64,000 nucleotides of DNA, taken from assembly GCF_047229345.1 (NCBI RefSeq), contig NZ_JBFTER010000005.1, positions 22,376-86,375 on the forward strand, read 5' to 3'. Under the pieces are notes generated by a model. The model saw only the letters and a list, made by a program, of their open reading frames with translations, was not told where the DNA came from and did not search any database. Shown here piece after piece: positions 34,796 to 42,963 of this stretch (position 1 is the first letter of the stretch; every line of letters begins with the position of its first letter). The position numbers were made by a program, and so were the translations under genes. Source of the DNA: Cellulomonas_A sp047229345. GTDB taxonomy: Bacteria > Actinomycetota > Actinomycetes > Actinomycetales > Cellulomonadaceae.

Positions 34796-35461
34796 GTGCA
34801 CTTCGTCATCATGGGCTGCGGCCGGGTCGGCGCGACCCTCGCCCAGTCCCTCGAGAGCCACGGCCACTCGGTCGCCGTCATCGACCAGAACCCCGACTCG
34901 TTCCGGCGCCTGGACGCCGAGTTCTCCGGGAGCAAGGTCACCGGTCTCGGCTTCGACCGCGACACCCTCACCCAGGCCGGCATCGACGACGCCTACGGCT
35001 TCGCCGCGGTGTCCGACGGCGACAACTCGAACATCCTCGCTGCGCGCGTCGTGCGCGAGACGTACGGCGTCGGCAACGTGGTCGCCCGCATCTACGACCC
35101 GCACCGCGCCGAGATCTACCAGCGTCTCGGCATCCCCACGGTCGCGACGGTGCGGTGGACCGCCGACCAGGTGCTGCGCCGCCTGCTGCCGATGGGCGCG
35201 ACGGACGAGCACCGGGACGCGTCGGGGCAGATCGTGCTCGCGCAGGTGGACGTGCACCCGGGCTGGGTCGGGCACCCCCTGAGCCACCTCGAGGAGGCGA
35301 GCGGCGCGCGCACCGCCTACGTCACGCGCTACGGCGACGGCCTCCTGCCGACCGCGGCGACCGTGCTCCAGGAGAACGACACGCTGCACGTCCTCATGCG
35401 GGCCGACGAGACCTCGTTCGTCGAACGCACCCTCACCCGTGCCCCGGAGGTGTCCCGATGA
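34796..35461 (+). CDS. TrkA family potassium uptake protein (first copy)
   Basis: A 221-residue peripheral K+ channel regulator with an RCK-N NAD-binding domain (VHFVIMGCGRVGATLAQSLESHGH, VAVIDQNPDSFRRL) and an RCK-C domain (VHPGWVGHPLSHLEEASGARTAYVTRYGDGLLPTAATVLQENDTLHVL). It gates a TrkH/Ktr-type pore or the divergent APC permease. The ATGA overlap to the second TrkA gene shows the two make one hetero-oligomeric ring. Confidence 0.93.
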   Translation: MHFVIMGCGRVGATLAQSLESHGHSVAVIDQNPDSFRRLDAEFSGSKVTGLGFDRDTLTQAGIDDAYGFAAVSDGDNSNILAARVVRETYGVGNVVARIYDPHRAEIYQRLGIPTVATVRWTADQVLRRLLPMGATDEHRDASGQIVLAQVDVHPGWVGHPLSHLEEASGARTAYVTRYGDGLLPTAATVLQENDTLHVLMRADETSFVERTLTRAPEVSR

Positions 35462-36132
35462 GGGTCGTCATCGCCGGCGCCGGCTCGGTCGGCCGGTCCA
35501 TCGCGCGCGAGCTCCTCGGCCACGGGCACGAGGTCACGCTCATCGACCGCCAGCCCTCCGCGATGCGCGTCTCCCAGGTCGCGGACGCGGACTGGCTGCT
35601 CGCCGACGCGTGCGAGCTGCCCACCCTGACCCAGGCTAAGGTCGACGAGTGCGACGTCGTCGTGGCCGCCACGGGCGACGACAAGGCGAACCTCGTCATC
35701 TCGCTGCTCGCCAAGACCGAGTACGGGGTCCCGCGCACGGTCGCGCGCGTGAACAACCCGAAGAACGAGTGGATGTTCGACGAGGCGTGGGGCGTCGACG
35801 TCGCCGTCTCGACCCCGCGCATCATGACCGCGATGGTCGAGGAGGCCGTCGCGGTCGGCGACCTCGTGCGCATCTTCACGTTCCACCAGTCGAAGGCGGA
35901 CATCCTCGAGCTCACGCTCCCTGAGGGCTCGCCCCTCGCCGGCCTGCGCGTCGGTCAGGTCGCGTGGCCCGAGGACACGGTGCTCGCGTGCATCGTGCGC
36001 GGGACCCGCCCGATCGCGCCCAGCGTCGACGACACCCTCGAGGAGCGCGACGAGCTGCTGTTCGTCACGGGTCGAGAGGCGGACGAGAAGGCTCTCGAGG
36101 AGCTCCTGACCCACGGACCAGGAGCCAGGTGA
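35458..36132 (+). CDS. TrkA family potassium uptake protein (second copy)
   Basis: A 224-residue RCK protein. RCK-N begins MRVVIAGAGSVGRSIARELLGHGHEVTLIDR; the RCK-C domain includes LPEGSPLAGLRVGQVAWPEDTVLACIVRG and ERDELLFVTG. It is translationally coupled to the first TrkA gene. Its last 68 bases overlap the convergent DUF3159 gene, which is unusual, since both C-termini are plausible protein ends. Confidence 0.93.
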   Translation: MRVVIAGAGSVGRSIARELLGHGHEVTLIDRQPSAMRVSQVADADWLLADACELPTLTQAKVDECDVVVAATGDDKANLVISLLAKTEYGVPRTVARVNNPKNEWMFDEAWGVDVAVSTPRIMTAMVEEAVAVGDLVRIFTFHQSKADILELTLPEGSPLAGLRVGQVAWPEDTVLACIVRGTRPIAPSVDDTLEERDELLFVTGREADEKALEELLTHGPGAR

Positions 36133-36868
36133 CGTAGAGGCCGGCCGCGAACAGCGGCACGCCCATCACCAGCTTCGCGGTGCCGAGCCAGCCGACGGCG
36201 TCCTCGCCCTGCAGGTAGAGCGGGACCTGGACCGCGAGGCGCGCGCCGAACACGCCGACCCACAGCAGCGTCGCCCACACGTACCGGCGGCGCAGGGCCT
36301 GCGCGGCCGGGCGGGTGTCGAGCCGCCACGACATGTCCTCGCCGCGCACGAACGAGACGATGACGCCGACCGCCGGCCAGCGCACGAGCACCGAGATCAG
36401 CGCACCGGCGCACCACGCGACGTTGACCCACAGCCCGTAGGCGAAGAAGTCCTGCGCCTCACCGGTGCGCCACGCCCAGAGCACGCCGATGCCGATGCCG
36501 AGGATCCCCGAGAAGGCCTGCGTGACGGGAGTGCGCTGCACGAGGCGGACCAGCACGGCGAGCGCGGCGACCGAGATCGAGGCGACGAGCGCGGGCTGCA
36601 GCTCGCGGACGGCGACGTAGACGACGACGAAGACGAGCCCGGGCAGCGCCGACTCGACGACGCCGCGCCAGCCGCCGATGGCCTCCGCGAGGGAGAAGTC
36701 CTCACCGGCGAGCTGGTACACGCCGCGCGCGGGCTTCGCGGCCGCGGTGCCGCCCTCGGGCGCGTCGCCGGGCTCCGTCGCCTCACCCGTGCTCGGCGTC
36801 ACGCCCGGCTCGACGGCGTCGCCGGCGACCGTGCCGGTGAGCGGACGGGCCTGCTCGGAGTCACTCAC
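36065..36868 (-). CDS. DUF3159 domain-containing membrane protein
   Basis: A 267-residue integral membrane protein. The N-terminal 55 residues are acidic and Pro/Gly-rich, then EAIGGWRGVVESALPGLVFVVVY opens the DUF3159 core with about six membrane segments and the conserved VSFVRGEDMSWR loop. The function is unknown, although the gene is a stable neighbour of trkA, OB-fold, DUF3710 and dut in actinobacteria. The GTG start overlaps the OB-fold stop by eight bases. Confidence 0.9.
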   Translation of the reverse strand: MSDSEQARPLTGTVAGDAVEPGVTPSTGEATEPGDAPEGGTAAAKPARGVYQLAGEDFSLAEAIGGWRGVVESALPGLVFVVVYVAVRELQPALVASISVAALAVLVRLVQRTPVTQAFSGILGIGIGVLWAWRTGEAQDFFAYGLWVNVAWCAGALISVLVRWPAVGVIVSFVRGEDMSWRLDTRPAAQALRRRYVWATLLWVGVFGARLAVQVPLYLQGEDAVGWLGTAKLVMGVPLFAAGLYVTWLLVRGSGAPREPSRPPLDP

Positions 36869-37229
36869 CGGGACGCGGCCGCAGCTCGTAGCGGGGGTTG
36901 AACATCGTGCGGCGACCGTCGATCGCGCACGCGAGCCCCTCGACCTGCAGGCGCCGGCCCGGCTCGATCCCGGCGATCTCGCGCCGGCCGAGCCAGACGA
37001 GGTCGATCGTGCCGCTGCCGTCGTACAGCTCGGCCTCGAGCGCGGGGACGCCCTCGCGCGGGCGCAGGGTCACCGAGCGCAGGATGCCGGACACCTTCGC
37101 CCGGTGCCGGTCGGGCAGCTCGTCGACGGGCACGCAGCCGGCGACCGCGTGCGCGTCCGCGCGCTCCTCGTCGGCCTCGATCTCCGCCTGCGACGCGACC
37201 GCGCGCCGCAGCGCCTCACGCAGCGTCAT
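36861..37229 (-). CDS. OB-fold nucleic acid-binding domain protein
   Basis: A 122-residue protein. The central OB-fold reads AKVSGILRSVTLRPREGVPALEAELYDGSGTIDLVWLGRREIAGIEPG, typical of RecG/RecJ-like wedge or tRNA-anticodon-like OB domains. It is stand-alone and probably binds single-stranded nucleic acid. It is coupled at both ends: the ATG overlaps the DUF3710 stop by four bases and its stop overlaps the DUF3159 start. Confidence 0.88.
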   Translation of the reverse strand: MTLREALRRAVASQAEIEADEERADAHAVAGCVPVDELPDRHRAKVSGILRSVTLRPREGVPALEAELYDGSGTIDLVWLGRREIAGIEPGRRLQVEGLACAIDGRRTMFNPRYELRPRPGE

Positions 37230-37948
37230 CGGATCTCCGTGATCTCGGGGCCGCGGGTCATGGGGTCGAACGTCGGCGCGGCGGGCTCGTCCGCCGGGGG
37301 CTGCGCCGGGCCGCCGTCCTGCGCGGGCAGCCGCAGCGTGAGCAGGTCGCGTGGCGCCCGTGCCTCGGTGCCGCGCACGACCACGATGTCGGCGAACACG
37401 CTCTCGAGCTCGACCGCGGCCTCGGGGTCGACGGCAGCCTTGCCGGTCACGACCCCGCGCAGGAACCACCGGGGCCCGTCGGCGCCGATGAACCGCGCGG
37501 GCCGGTGCCCCGTGCGGCCCTCCGGCGTCCGGACGGGCAGGCGCGCCAGGAGCTCGCGGCCGAACGGGCCGGGCAGGTCGTCCGCCGAGCCGCCCTGCTT
37601 GGTGACGGACTCCGCGATCTCCTCGCGGATCTCGTCCCAGATGCCCTCGGTCCGCGGCGCGGCGAAGGCCTGGAGCTGGAGCGTCGAGCCGCCGAGGCTC
37701 ACGGCGGCGGCGGAGACCGCGCCGGAGGCCTTGTCGATCTCCATGCGCAGCTCCATGCCGGGCCGGCCGGGCACGAGGATCGCCCCGAGGTCGAGGCGTC
37801 CGGCCGTGCCGTCGACGTCGCTCACGTCCCACGGGCCGCGCCCGCGCGCCTCCGCGTCGTCGGGCGTCTGCGCGGCCACCTCGGCCGTGGCACCCGTCGC
37901 CGTCTCGTCGGCCGCGTTCTCTCGCGCGCCGCGCCGGAAAAGACCCAC
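37226..37948 (-). CDS. DUF3710 domain-containing protein
   Basis: A 240-residue soluble protein of the actinobacterial DUF3710 family. The start VGLFRRGA is typical; the core includes GPWDVSDVDGTAGRLDLGAILVPG, LQLQAFAAPRTEGIWDEIREEIAESVTKQGG and ADGPRWFLRGVVTGKAA. The GTG at 37948 has AGAAGGGG nine bases ahead; an earlier in-frame GTG would add nine residues. It is the first gene of the DUF3710-OB-DUF3159 operon. Its function is unknown. Confidence 0.9.
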   Translation of the reverse strand: MGLFRRGARENAADETATGATAEVAAQTPDDAEARGRGPWDVSDVDGTAGRLDLGAILVPGRPGMELRMEIDKASGAVSAAAVSLGGSTLQLQAFAAPRTEGIWDEIREEIAESVTKQGGSADDLPGPFGRELLARLPVRTPEGRTGHRPARFIGADGPRWFLRGVVTGKAAVDPEAAVELESVFADIVVVRGTEARAPRDLLTLRLPAQDGGPAQPPADEPAAPTFDPMTRGPEITEIR

Positions 37949-38048
37949 TTCGATCGACCCCTTCTCACCTGTCACCCGCCGTGGGGCACCCCCACGACAG
38001 TAATCCGCGTGCGGCGCGCGACCTAGCGGGGAGCCGGGTCGCGTGCGT

Positions 38049-38525
38049 TCAGGACCGGGGCGCCTGCGCGTCCGCCCAGCCACCGCTCGAGCCGAACCCG
38101 CCCTCGCCGCGGTGCGAGCCCGGCAGACGGTCCGCCTCGACGAACCGGGCCCGCTCGACGCGCTGGATGACGAGCTGGGCGATGCGGTCGCCGCGCGTGA
38201 GCACGACGGGCGTCTCGACGTCGGTGTTGAGCAGGGTCACCGCGATCTCGCCGCGGTACCCGGCGTCGACCGTCCCCGGCGCGTTGACGATCGTCAGCCC
38301 GTGACGCGAGGCGAGCCCCGACCGCGGGTGCACGAACGCCGCGAAGCCGTCGGGCAGCGCGATCGCGACGCCGGTCGGGACGGTGACCCGGCCCTGCGGC
38401 GGGATCACCACGTCGACGCGCGTCACGAGGTCGGCCCCCGCGTCGCCGGGGTGCGCGTACGCGGGCACCGGGACCGCGTCGTCGAGCCGGAGCAGGAGGA
38501 CCTCGAGCGTCGTGTCGGCCGTCAC
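38049..38525 (-). CDS. dut: dUTP diphosphatase
   Basis: A trimeric dUTPase subunit of 158 residues that hydrolyses dUTP to dUMP. All five motifs are present: PGDAGADL (1), HPRSGLASRHG (2), APGTVDAGYRGEI (3), RGDRIAQLVIQ (4) and the C-terminal GEGGFGSSG arm (5). A minus-strand TAGGGT lies eight bases before the GTG. It is transcribed towards DUF3710, 100 bases away. Confidence 0.96.
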   Translation of the reverse strand: MTADTTLEVLLLRLDDAVPVPAYAHPGDAGADLVTRVDVVIPPQGRVTVPTGVAIALPDGFAAFVHPRSGLASRHGLTIVNAPGTVDAGYRGEIAVTLLNTDVETPVVLTRGDRIAQLVIQRVERARFVEADRLPGSHRGEGGFGSSGGWADAQAPRS

Positions 38526-38533
38526 GGGGAGCG

Positions 38534-38539
38534 ACCCTA
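38534..38539 (-). promoter_or_regulatory. -10 box, dut
   Basis: TAGGGT on the minus strand, eight bases before the GTG at 38525. Confidence 0.45.
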
Positions 38540-38579
38540 CCCCGCCGCTGCGGGCGTGCGGGTCTGGGATGCTGGAGGC

Positions 38580-39098
38580 ATGCCTCCGCACGCCGCCGAG
38601 CCCCCGCACGCCACGCCCGCAGGCCCGCCCGCGGCACCCGTGCCCGGCGGCGCCTCGTACGACGAGCGGGTCTGGCCCGGGCCGCTCGGGTGGTTCCTCG
38701 CGGTCGCCGCCGCGGGGCTGCTGACGATCGCGCTCGTCCCGGTGCACCCCGGTCTCGCGGTGGCCCTCGGGGCCGTCGCGCTCGTCGGGTCGCTGACCTT
38801 CGCGGTGCTCACCTCCCCGCGCGTGCGGGTGCAGGACGGCGAGCTCACCGCGGGGCGGGCCCGCATCCCGGTCGCGCTGCTCGGGGAGGCACGCGCGCTC
38901 GACCGCGACGAGACACGGGTCGCGCTCGGGCCCGGGCTCGACGCGCGGGCCTACGTGTGCCTGCGGGCCTGGGCGGGCACGGCCGTGCGCGTCGAGGTGC
39001 GCGACCCGCAGGACCCGACGCCGTACTGGCTCGTGTCGACCCGGCGCCCCGCGGAGCTGGCCGCCGCGCTCGGGACGCGCCAGCCGCTGGACGGCTGA
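38580..39098 (+). CDS. DUF3093 domain-containing membrane protein
   Basis: A 172-residue protein. An Ala/Pro-rich N-terminal leader of 25 residues is followed by YDERVWPGPLGWFLAVAAAGLLTIALVPV and LAVALGAVALVGSLTFAVLTSP, two membrane helices in the DUF3093 pattern, then a cytoplasmic domain (RIPVALLGEARALDRDE, DARAYVCLRAW, DPTPYWLVSTRRPAELAAAL). The function is unknown. It is divergent from dut and followed by a long hairpin. Confidence 0.9.
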   Translation: MPPHAAEPPHATPAGPPAAPVPGGASYDERVWPGPLGWFLAVAAAGLLTIALVPVHPGLAVALGAVALVGSLTFAVLTSPRVRVQDGELTAGRARIPVALLGEARALDRDETRVALGPGLDARAYVCLRAWAGTAVRVEVRDPQDPTPYWLVSTRRPAELAAALGTRQPLDG

Positions 39099-39201
39099 CG
39101 CACGCACCCGCCCGCGTCCCGCCGACGCGCACGGCCCGCGTCGGGGCGGCGTCCGCCGGGCGGTCGACCGGCGCCCGCCGGCGCGGCCCACCCGACCACG
39201 G

Positions 39202-39245
39202 ACGAGGCCGGCGACCCGGGGGGATCCCCTGGTCGCCGGCCTCGT
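39202..39245. terminator. bidirectional hairpin terminator
   Basis: A perfect 15-bp stem (ACGAGGCCGGCGACC / GGTCGCCGGCCTCGT) with a 14-base loop that is itself palindromic (GGGGATCCCC). It lies between the convergent DUF3093 and DUF4193 genes. A smaller hairpin precedes it at 39122-39144. Confidence 0.8.
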
Positions 39246-39265
39246 GGTGGTCGTCGGTGCCGTGG

Positions 39266-39565
39266 TCAGGCAGCGCACTCCGAGCAGACGGGGCGGCCGT
39301 CCTTCTCGTAGGCGAGCTGGCTGCGGTGGTGGACGAGGTAACAGCTCGTGCACGTGAACTCGTCCGCCTGACGCGGGAGGACACGCACCGACAGCTCCTC
39401 GCCCGACAGGTCGGCGCCGGGGAGCTCGAAGCCTTCCGCGGCCTCGGTCTCGTCCTCGTCGACCACGCCCGAGTTCTTGTCGGAGCGCCGAGCCTGGAGC
39501 TCCTGCAGCGAGTCCTCGCTGAGGTCCTCCTCGGTCTTGCGCGGGGCGTCGTAGTCGGTTGCCAT
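39266..39565 (-). CDS. DUF4193 family zinc-ribbon protein
   Basis: A 99-residue acidic protein ending in a zinc-ribbon (FTCTSCYLVHHRSQLAYEK then PVCSECAA), which matches the actinobacterial DUF4193 family. The start MATDYDAPRKTEEDLSEDSLQELQARR is characteristic. It is often found close to dut and sigma-factor genes and is abundant in actinobacteria, but no function is assigned. The 160 bases upstream are notably AT-richer than the rest and probably contain its promoter. Confidence 0.92.
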   Translation of the reverse strand: MATDYDAPRKTEEDLSEDSLQELQARRSDKNSGVVDEDETEAAEGFELPGADLSGEELSVRVLPRQADEFTCTSCYLVHHRSQLAYEKDGRPVCSECAA

Positions 39566-39725
39566 CAGCGGGGTCACACTCCGGTCGTCTCGGCGGTTCG
39601 TCGTATGCGGGATCAATGCTTCGGCACCGTCGATTGTTCCCGCGGCGCTGGGATTGTGCACTATTTCAGGGCCGGACGCACACACGGACAAATGCCCAGC
39701 ATCGGATGGCCCGAAATCTGCCCTT

Positions 39726-40649
39726 TCAGGCGCCCGTGCCCGCGCCGAGAGCGCTGAGGATCGACGTGAGCTGCGCCACCGTGCCCGCCGGACCGGCGAC
39801 CGTCATGGCCTCCCCCGCGGGCTGCCCGTCGAGTCCCGTGACGACCGCGCCCGCCTCCTGGGCGACGAGCGCACCGGCCGCGAGGTCCCACGGCTTGAGG
39901 CCGCGCTCGTAGTACAGGTCGAGCCCGCCGGAGGCGAGCGCGCACAGGTCGAGCGACGCCGAGCCGATGCGCCGGACGTCCCGGACCTGCGGCAGGAGCT
40001 CCGCCACGACCCGCGCCTGCGCGCGCCGGCGCTCGACGGTGTACCCGAAGCCGGTCCCGAGCAGCGAGCCCGCGAGGTCCTCGGCCGCCCGCAGCGTGAG
40101 CCGGCGTCCGTCGAGGTGCGCGCCGAGCCCGCGGCCCGCGGTGTACGTGCGCCCGTCCGCGACCGAGTGCACGCAGCCCGCGACCGCCGTCCAGGTCGCG
40201 GGGTCGGGCGGGCCGGCGACGACCGCGACCGAGATCGCGTACGCGGGGATGCCGTAGAGGTAGTTCACGGTGCCGTCGATCGGGTCGATCACCCACGTCA
40301 GCCCGCTCGTGCCCGCGACCGGGGCCTCCTCTTCGCCGAGGATCCCGTCGTGCGGGCGGTGCTCGGCGAGCATCGAGCGCAGCAGCGCCTCCGACGCGAG
40401 GTCCATCTGCGTCACGACGTCCATGGGGCTGGTCTTGGTGGCGGCGACGTCGACCCGGTCGGGGCGGCCGTCGCGCACGAGGTGCCCCGCGGCCCGCGCG
40501 AGGGTCTCGGCGAGCGCGACGAGCTCACGCGTCTCGTCGGGCCCCGGCACGCCGGGCACGGACGGGGCGCCGGGCCCGGTGCTCGCGGAGGCGGGACGGG
40601 GACGCGCGGGGTCGTCGGCGGGCGGTGCGGGCAGGGCGTCGGAGGTCAC
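39726..40649 (-). CDS. inositol monophosphatase family protein
   Basis: A 307-residue Mg-dependent phosphatase of the IMPase superfamily. The metal-binding motifs are GILGEEEA, WVIDPIDGTVNYLYG and PWDLAAGALVAQEAGA. Substrates in actinobacteria include inositol 1-phosphate (for mycothiol and phosphatidylinositol) and histidinol phosphate; which applies cannot be decided here. The N-terminal 45 residues are Pro/Ala-rich and disordered. The TRIC gene lies upstream on the same strand. Confidence 0.92.
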   Translation of the reverse strand: MTSDALPAPPADDPARPRPASASTGPGAPSVPGVPGPDETRELVALAETLARAAGHLVRDGRPDRVDVAATKTSPMDVVTQMDLASEALLRSMLAEHRPHDGILGEEEAPVAGTSGLTWVIDPIDGTVNYLYGIPAYAISVAVVAGPPDPATWTAVAGCVHSVADGRTYTAGRGLGAHLDGRRLTLRAAEDLAGSLLGTGFGYTVERRRAQARVVAELLPQVRDVRRIGSASLDLCALASGGLDLYYERGLKPWDLAAGALVAQEAGAVVTGLDGQPAGEAMTVAGPAGTVAQLTSILSALGAGTGA

Positions 40650-40720
40650 GCGCCCATCCTGCCCGAGCGCCTCACGGGCCGGGCGGCCGGCGGGGCGGCG
40701 GTCCGGAGGGCGGGACCGGG

Positions 40721-41362
40721 TCAGCGTCCGCCCTGCGCGGGGCCGCGCCACGGGCCGGGTGCCGAGAGGTGCAGGCGCATCGCGACGACCCGGAGCACGA
40801 AGACCACCGCGACCGCGAGGAGCTCCGTGAGCAGGGTGAGCGTGGACGTCGTCCACAGGACCGCCGTCAGGGACGCCCCGACGACCGCGGGGATCGCGTA
40901 GAGCTGGCGGTGGTGCAGCACCACGGGGACCTCGCCGGTGAGCAGGTCGCGCAGCACCCCGCCGCCGACGCCCGTGATCACCCCGACGCACACCGACGCG
41001 GTCGCGCCGGCCCCCAGCTCGAGGCCCTTGAGCGTGCCGACGACGCTGAACAGCGCGAGCGCGCCCGCGTCGAGGACCGCGATGACGCGGCGTGCACGCT
41101 CGAGCCGAGGGTGGAAGAAGTACATGACGATGCCCGCGGCGAACGCGGTGACGATGAACTCCCAGCGCGCGACGCCCACCGGCGGGACGGCGCCGACGAG
41201 CACGTCGCGGATCAGTCCCCCGCCCAGGCCCGCGGCCCACGCGAGGACGACGATGCCGAAGACGTCGAACTGCTTGCGCACCGCCGCGAGCCCGCCCGAG
41301 AGGCCGCCGACGAACACGCCGACGAGCTCGGTCAGCGGCTGGAGCGGGAGGTCGGGCGCCAC
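40721..41362 (-). CDS. TRIC (UPF0126/YicG) cation channel family membrane protein
   Basis: A 213-residue protein with seven predicted membrane helices in two repeated halves, each carrying the GGxxRD signature (GGGLIRDVLVG and GGGVLRDLLTG). Prokaryotic TRIC proteins form trimeric monovalent cation channels. The GTG start is at 41362. It is divergent from sepH. Confidence 0.92.
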   Translation of the reverse strand: MAPDLPLQPLTELVGVFVGGLSGGLAAVRKQFDVFGIVVLAWAAGLGGGLIRDVLVGAVPPVGVARWEFIVTAFAAGIVMYFFHPRLERARRVIAVLDAGALALFSVVGTLKGLELGAGATASVCVGVITGVGGGVLRDLLTGEVPVVLHHRQLYAIPAVVGASLTAVLWTTSTLTLLTELLAVAVVFVLRVVAMRLHLSAPGPWRGPAQGGR

Positions 41363-41480
41363 GAGCGCATACTCTCAGGCGCACCGCCGCGGGAGGTCCT
41401 CCCTCGCGGCGCACCGGGCGGGTTCCCCCCGCGGAGCCGTGTTCGGTGGCACGCTCGTCCCTGAGCTACGAGGAGGTCGT

Positions 41481-42578
41481 ATGGGTGAGCTCGAGCTGGT
41501 GGGTCTCCACGACGACGGGGAGCACCTCGTGCTCGTGGGGCCGGACGGGCAACGGTTCCGTCTGCGCATCGACGAGCCGCTGCGCGCTGCCGTGCGCCGG
41601 GACCGCCCGAAGCTCGAGCAGCTCCGTGCCGAGCACTCGGGCGTCCTGAGCCCGCGCGAGATCCAGGCGCGCATCAGGGCCGGCGCGACCGCGCAGGAGG
41701 TGGCCGAGTCCGCGGACCTCGCGGTCGAGCAGGTCCGCCGCTACGAGGGTCCGGTGCTCGCCGAGCGCTCGTTCATCGCCGACCAGGCCCGCGCGACACG
41801 GGTGGGCCGGGACCCCGGCGCCCCGGTGCTCGGCGACCTGGTGACGGACCGCCTGGCGGCGCGCGGCGTCCCGCTGCAGTCGCTCGCGTGGGACGCCCAC
41901 CGCCAGCAGGCCGGCCCCTGGGTCGTCGTGGCGCGGTTCGACGTGGGCGGCGAGAGCCGTGAGGCGCGCTGGACGTTCGACTCCGCCAAGCGGGTCGTGC
42001 AGGCGGAGGAGGACGAGGCGCGCTGGCTCTCGGAGACCGAGCTCGCCGACGAGCCGATCCCGCGCCGCCACCTCGCGGCGGTCCGCGACGTCGTGTTCGA
42101 CCTCGAGGCCGACGGCAGCGTCCGCGCGGTCGAGGGCTTCCAGGACGCCCCGGCCGACGCGGAGCCGGACCCGCGCGAGCGCACGCACGCGCTGCTCGAC
42201 GACCTGAACACCCGGCGCGGGGTGCGCCAGCAGCTCGACCTGGAGGACGACGACGAGTTCGAGGGCTTCGGCCCGCAGCACGCGTTCGACTTCGCGGGCG
42301 TCGAGGCGCAGGTCCCCGGCGCTCACCCGGTCGACGCCGACCCCCTCGCCGAGGCGCAGGTGCTCGTGCCGGCGCGCCGTGAGCCCGTCGTGCGCGCCGA
42401 GGACGGCATCGGCCACGGCACCCCCGCGACGTCGCCCGCCGCGGACCCGCAGGGCGAGCGCGGCGACGAGCCCGACGAGGCGGCCGCTCCCCCGGCCGAG
42501 CGACCCCGCGCGGCGCGCAAGGGCCGCGCGAAGGTGCCCAGCTGGGACGAGATCGTCTTCGGCGCGAAGCCCGAGTAG
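41481..42578 (+). CDS. sepH: septation protein SepH (DUF3071)
   Basis: A 365-residue cell-division protein. The N-terminal conserved region with a helix-turn-helix (LSPREIQARIRAGATAQEVAESADLAVEQVRRYEGPVLAERSFIADQAR) matches SepH, which in Streptomyces and mycobacteria stimulates FtsZ assembly. The C-terminal half is acidic and disordered, ending in the conserved KVPSWDEIVFGAKPE. A strong AGGAGGT precedes the ATG. It is monocistronic with a perfect terminator hairpin 14 bases after the stop. Confidence 0.95.
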   Translation: MGELELVGLHDDGEHLVLVGPDGQRFRLRIDEPLRAAVRRDRPKLEQLRAEHSGVLSPREIQARIRAGATAQEVAESADLAVEQVRRYEGPVLAERSFIADQARATRVGRDPGAPVLGDLVTDRLAARGVPLQSLAWDAHRQQAGPWVVVARFDVGGESREARWTFDSAKRVVQAEEDEARWLSETELADEPIPRRHLAAVRDVVFDLEADGSVRAVEGFQDAPADAEPDPRERTHALLDDLNTRRGVRQQLDLEDDDEFEGFGPQHAFDFAGVEAQVPGAHPVDADPLAEAQVLVPARREPVVRAEDGIGHGTPATSPAADPQGERGDEPDEAAAPPAERPRAARKGRAKVPSWDEIVFGAKPE

Positions 42579-42591
42579 CCCATGCACGACG

Positions 42592-42623
42592 ACGCCCCGG
42601 TGACCGCGCGGTCACCGGGGCGT
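42592..42623. terminator. bidirectional hairpin terminator
   Basis: A perfect 14-bp stem (ACGCCCCGGTGACC / GGTCACCGGGGCGT) with loop GCGC between sepH and the convergent 44-residue gene. Confidence 0.8.
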
Positions 42624-42636
42624 GCGTGCGCGTGGG

Positions 42637-42771
42637 TCAGCGGCCGCGGCGCGTCGCCTTGGTCAGCAGCTCCTTGGCCTTGCGCTGGTTCTCGGGCTTG
42701 CTCATCTCACGCTGGACCACCTGCGCGACCTTGATCGCCGCGCCGGTCTTCAGCATCTTGCCGATGTTCAT
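42637..42771 (-). CDS. small basic hypothetical protein (44 residues)
   Basis: MNIGKMLKTGAAIKVAQVVQ, then a lysine/arginine-rich amphipathic tail ending KELLTKATRRGR. It has its own hairpin on the 3' side and lies alone between two plus-strand genes. No domain is recognised; it could be a nucleic-acid or membrane-associated peptide. The ribosome-binding site is weak (GAGGAC). Confidence 0.6.
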   Translation of the reverse strand: MNIGKMLKTGAAIKVAQVVQREMSKPENQRKAKELLTKATRRGR

Positions 42772-42951
42772 GCGCGTGTCCTCACGTCCGGGCGGCGCCT
42801 CCGTACGGCACCGCGCGCTGCCACGACCGTACGTCGCCGGGACCGCCGGGGCGACCGGGCCGCGCGTCCCCACCGGCCGCGCACAGCACCTGCACACCGC
42901 GCACCCGGACCCCCGGACGGGCCTCGACCTGCGAGCCCGCACGGGCCCTCC

Positions 42952-42957
42952 TACGGT
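42952..42957 (+). promoter_or_regulatory. -10 box of a probable leaderless promoter
   Basis: TACGGT with a six-base gap to the ATG at 42964. Confidence 0.6.
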
Positions 42958-42963
42958 CGGGGG

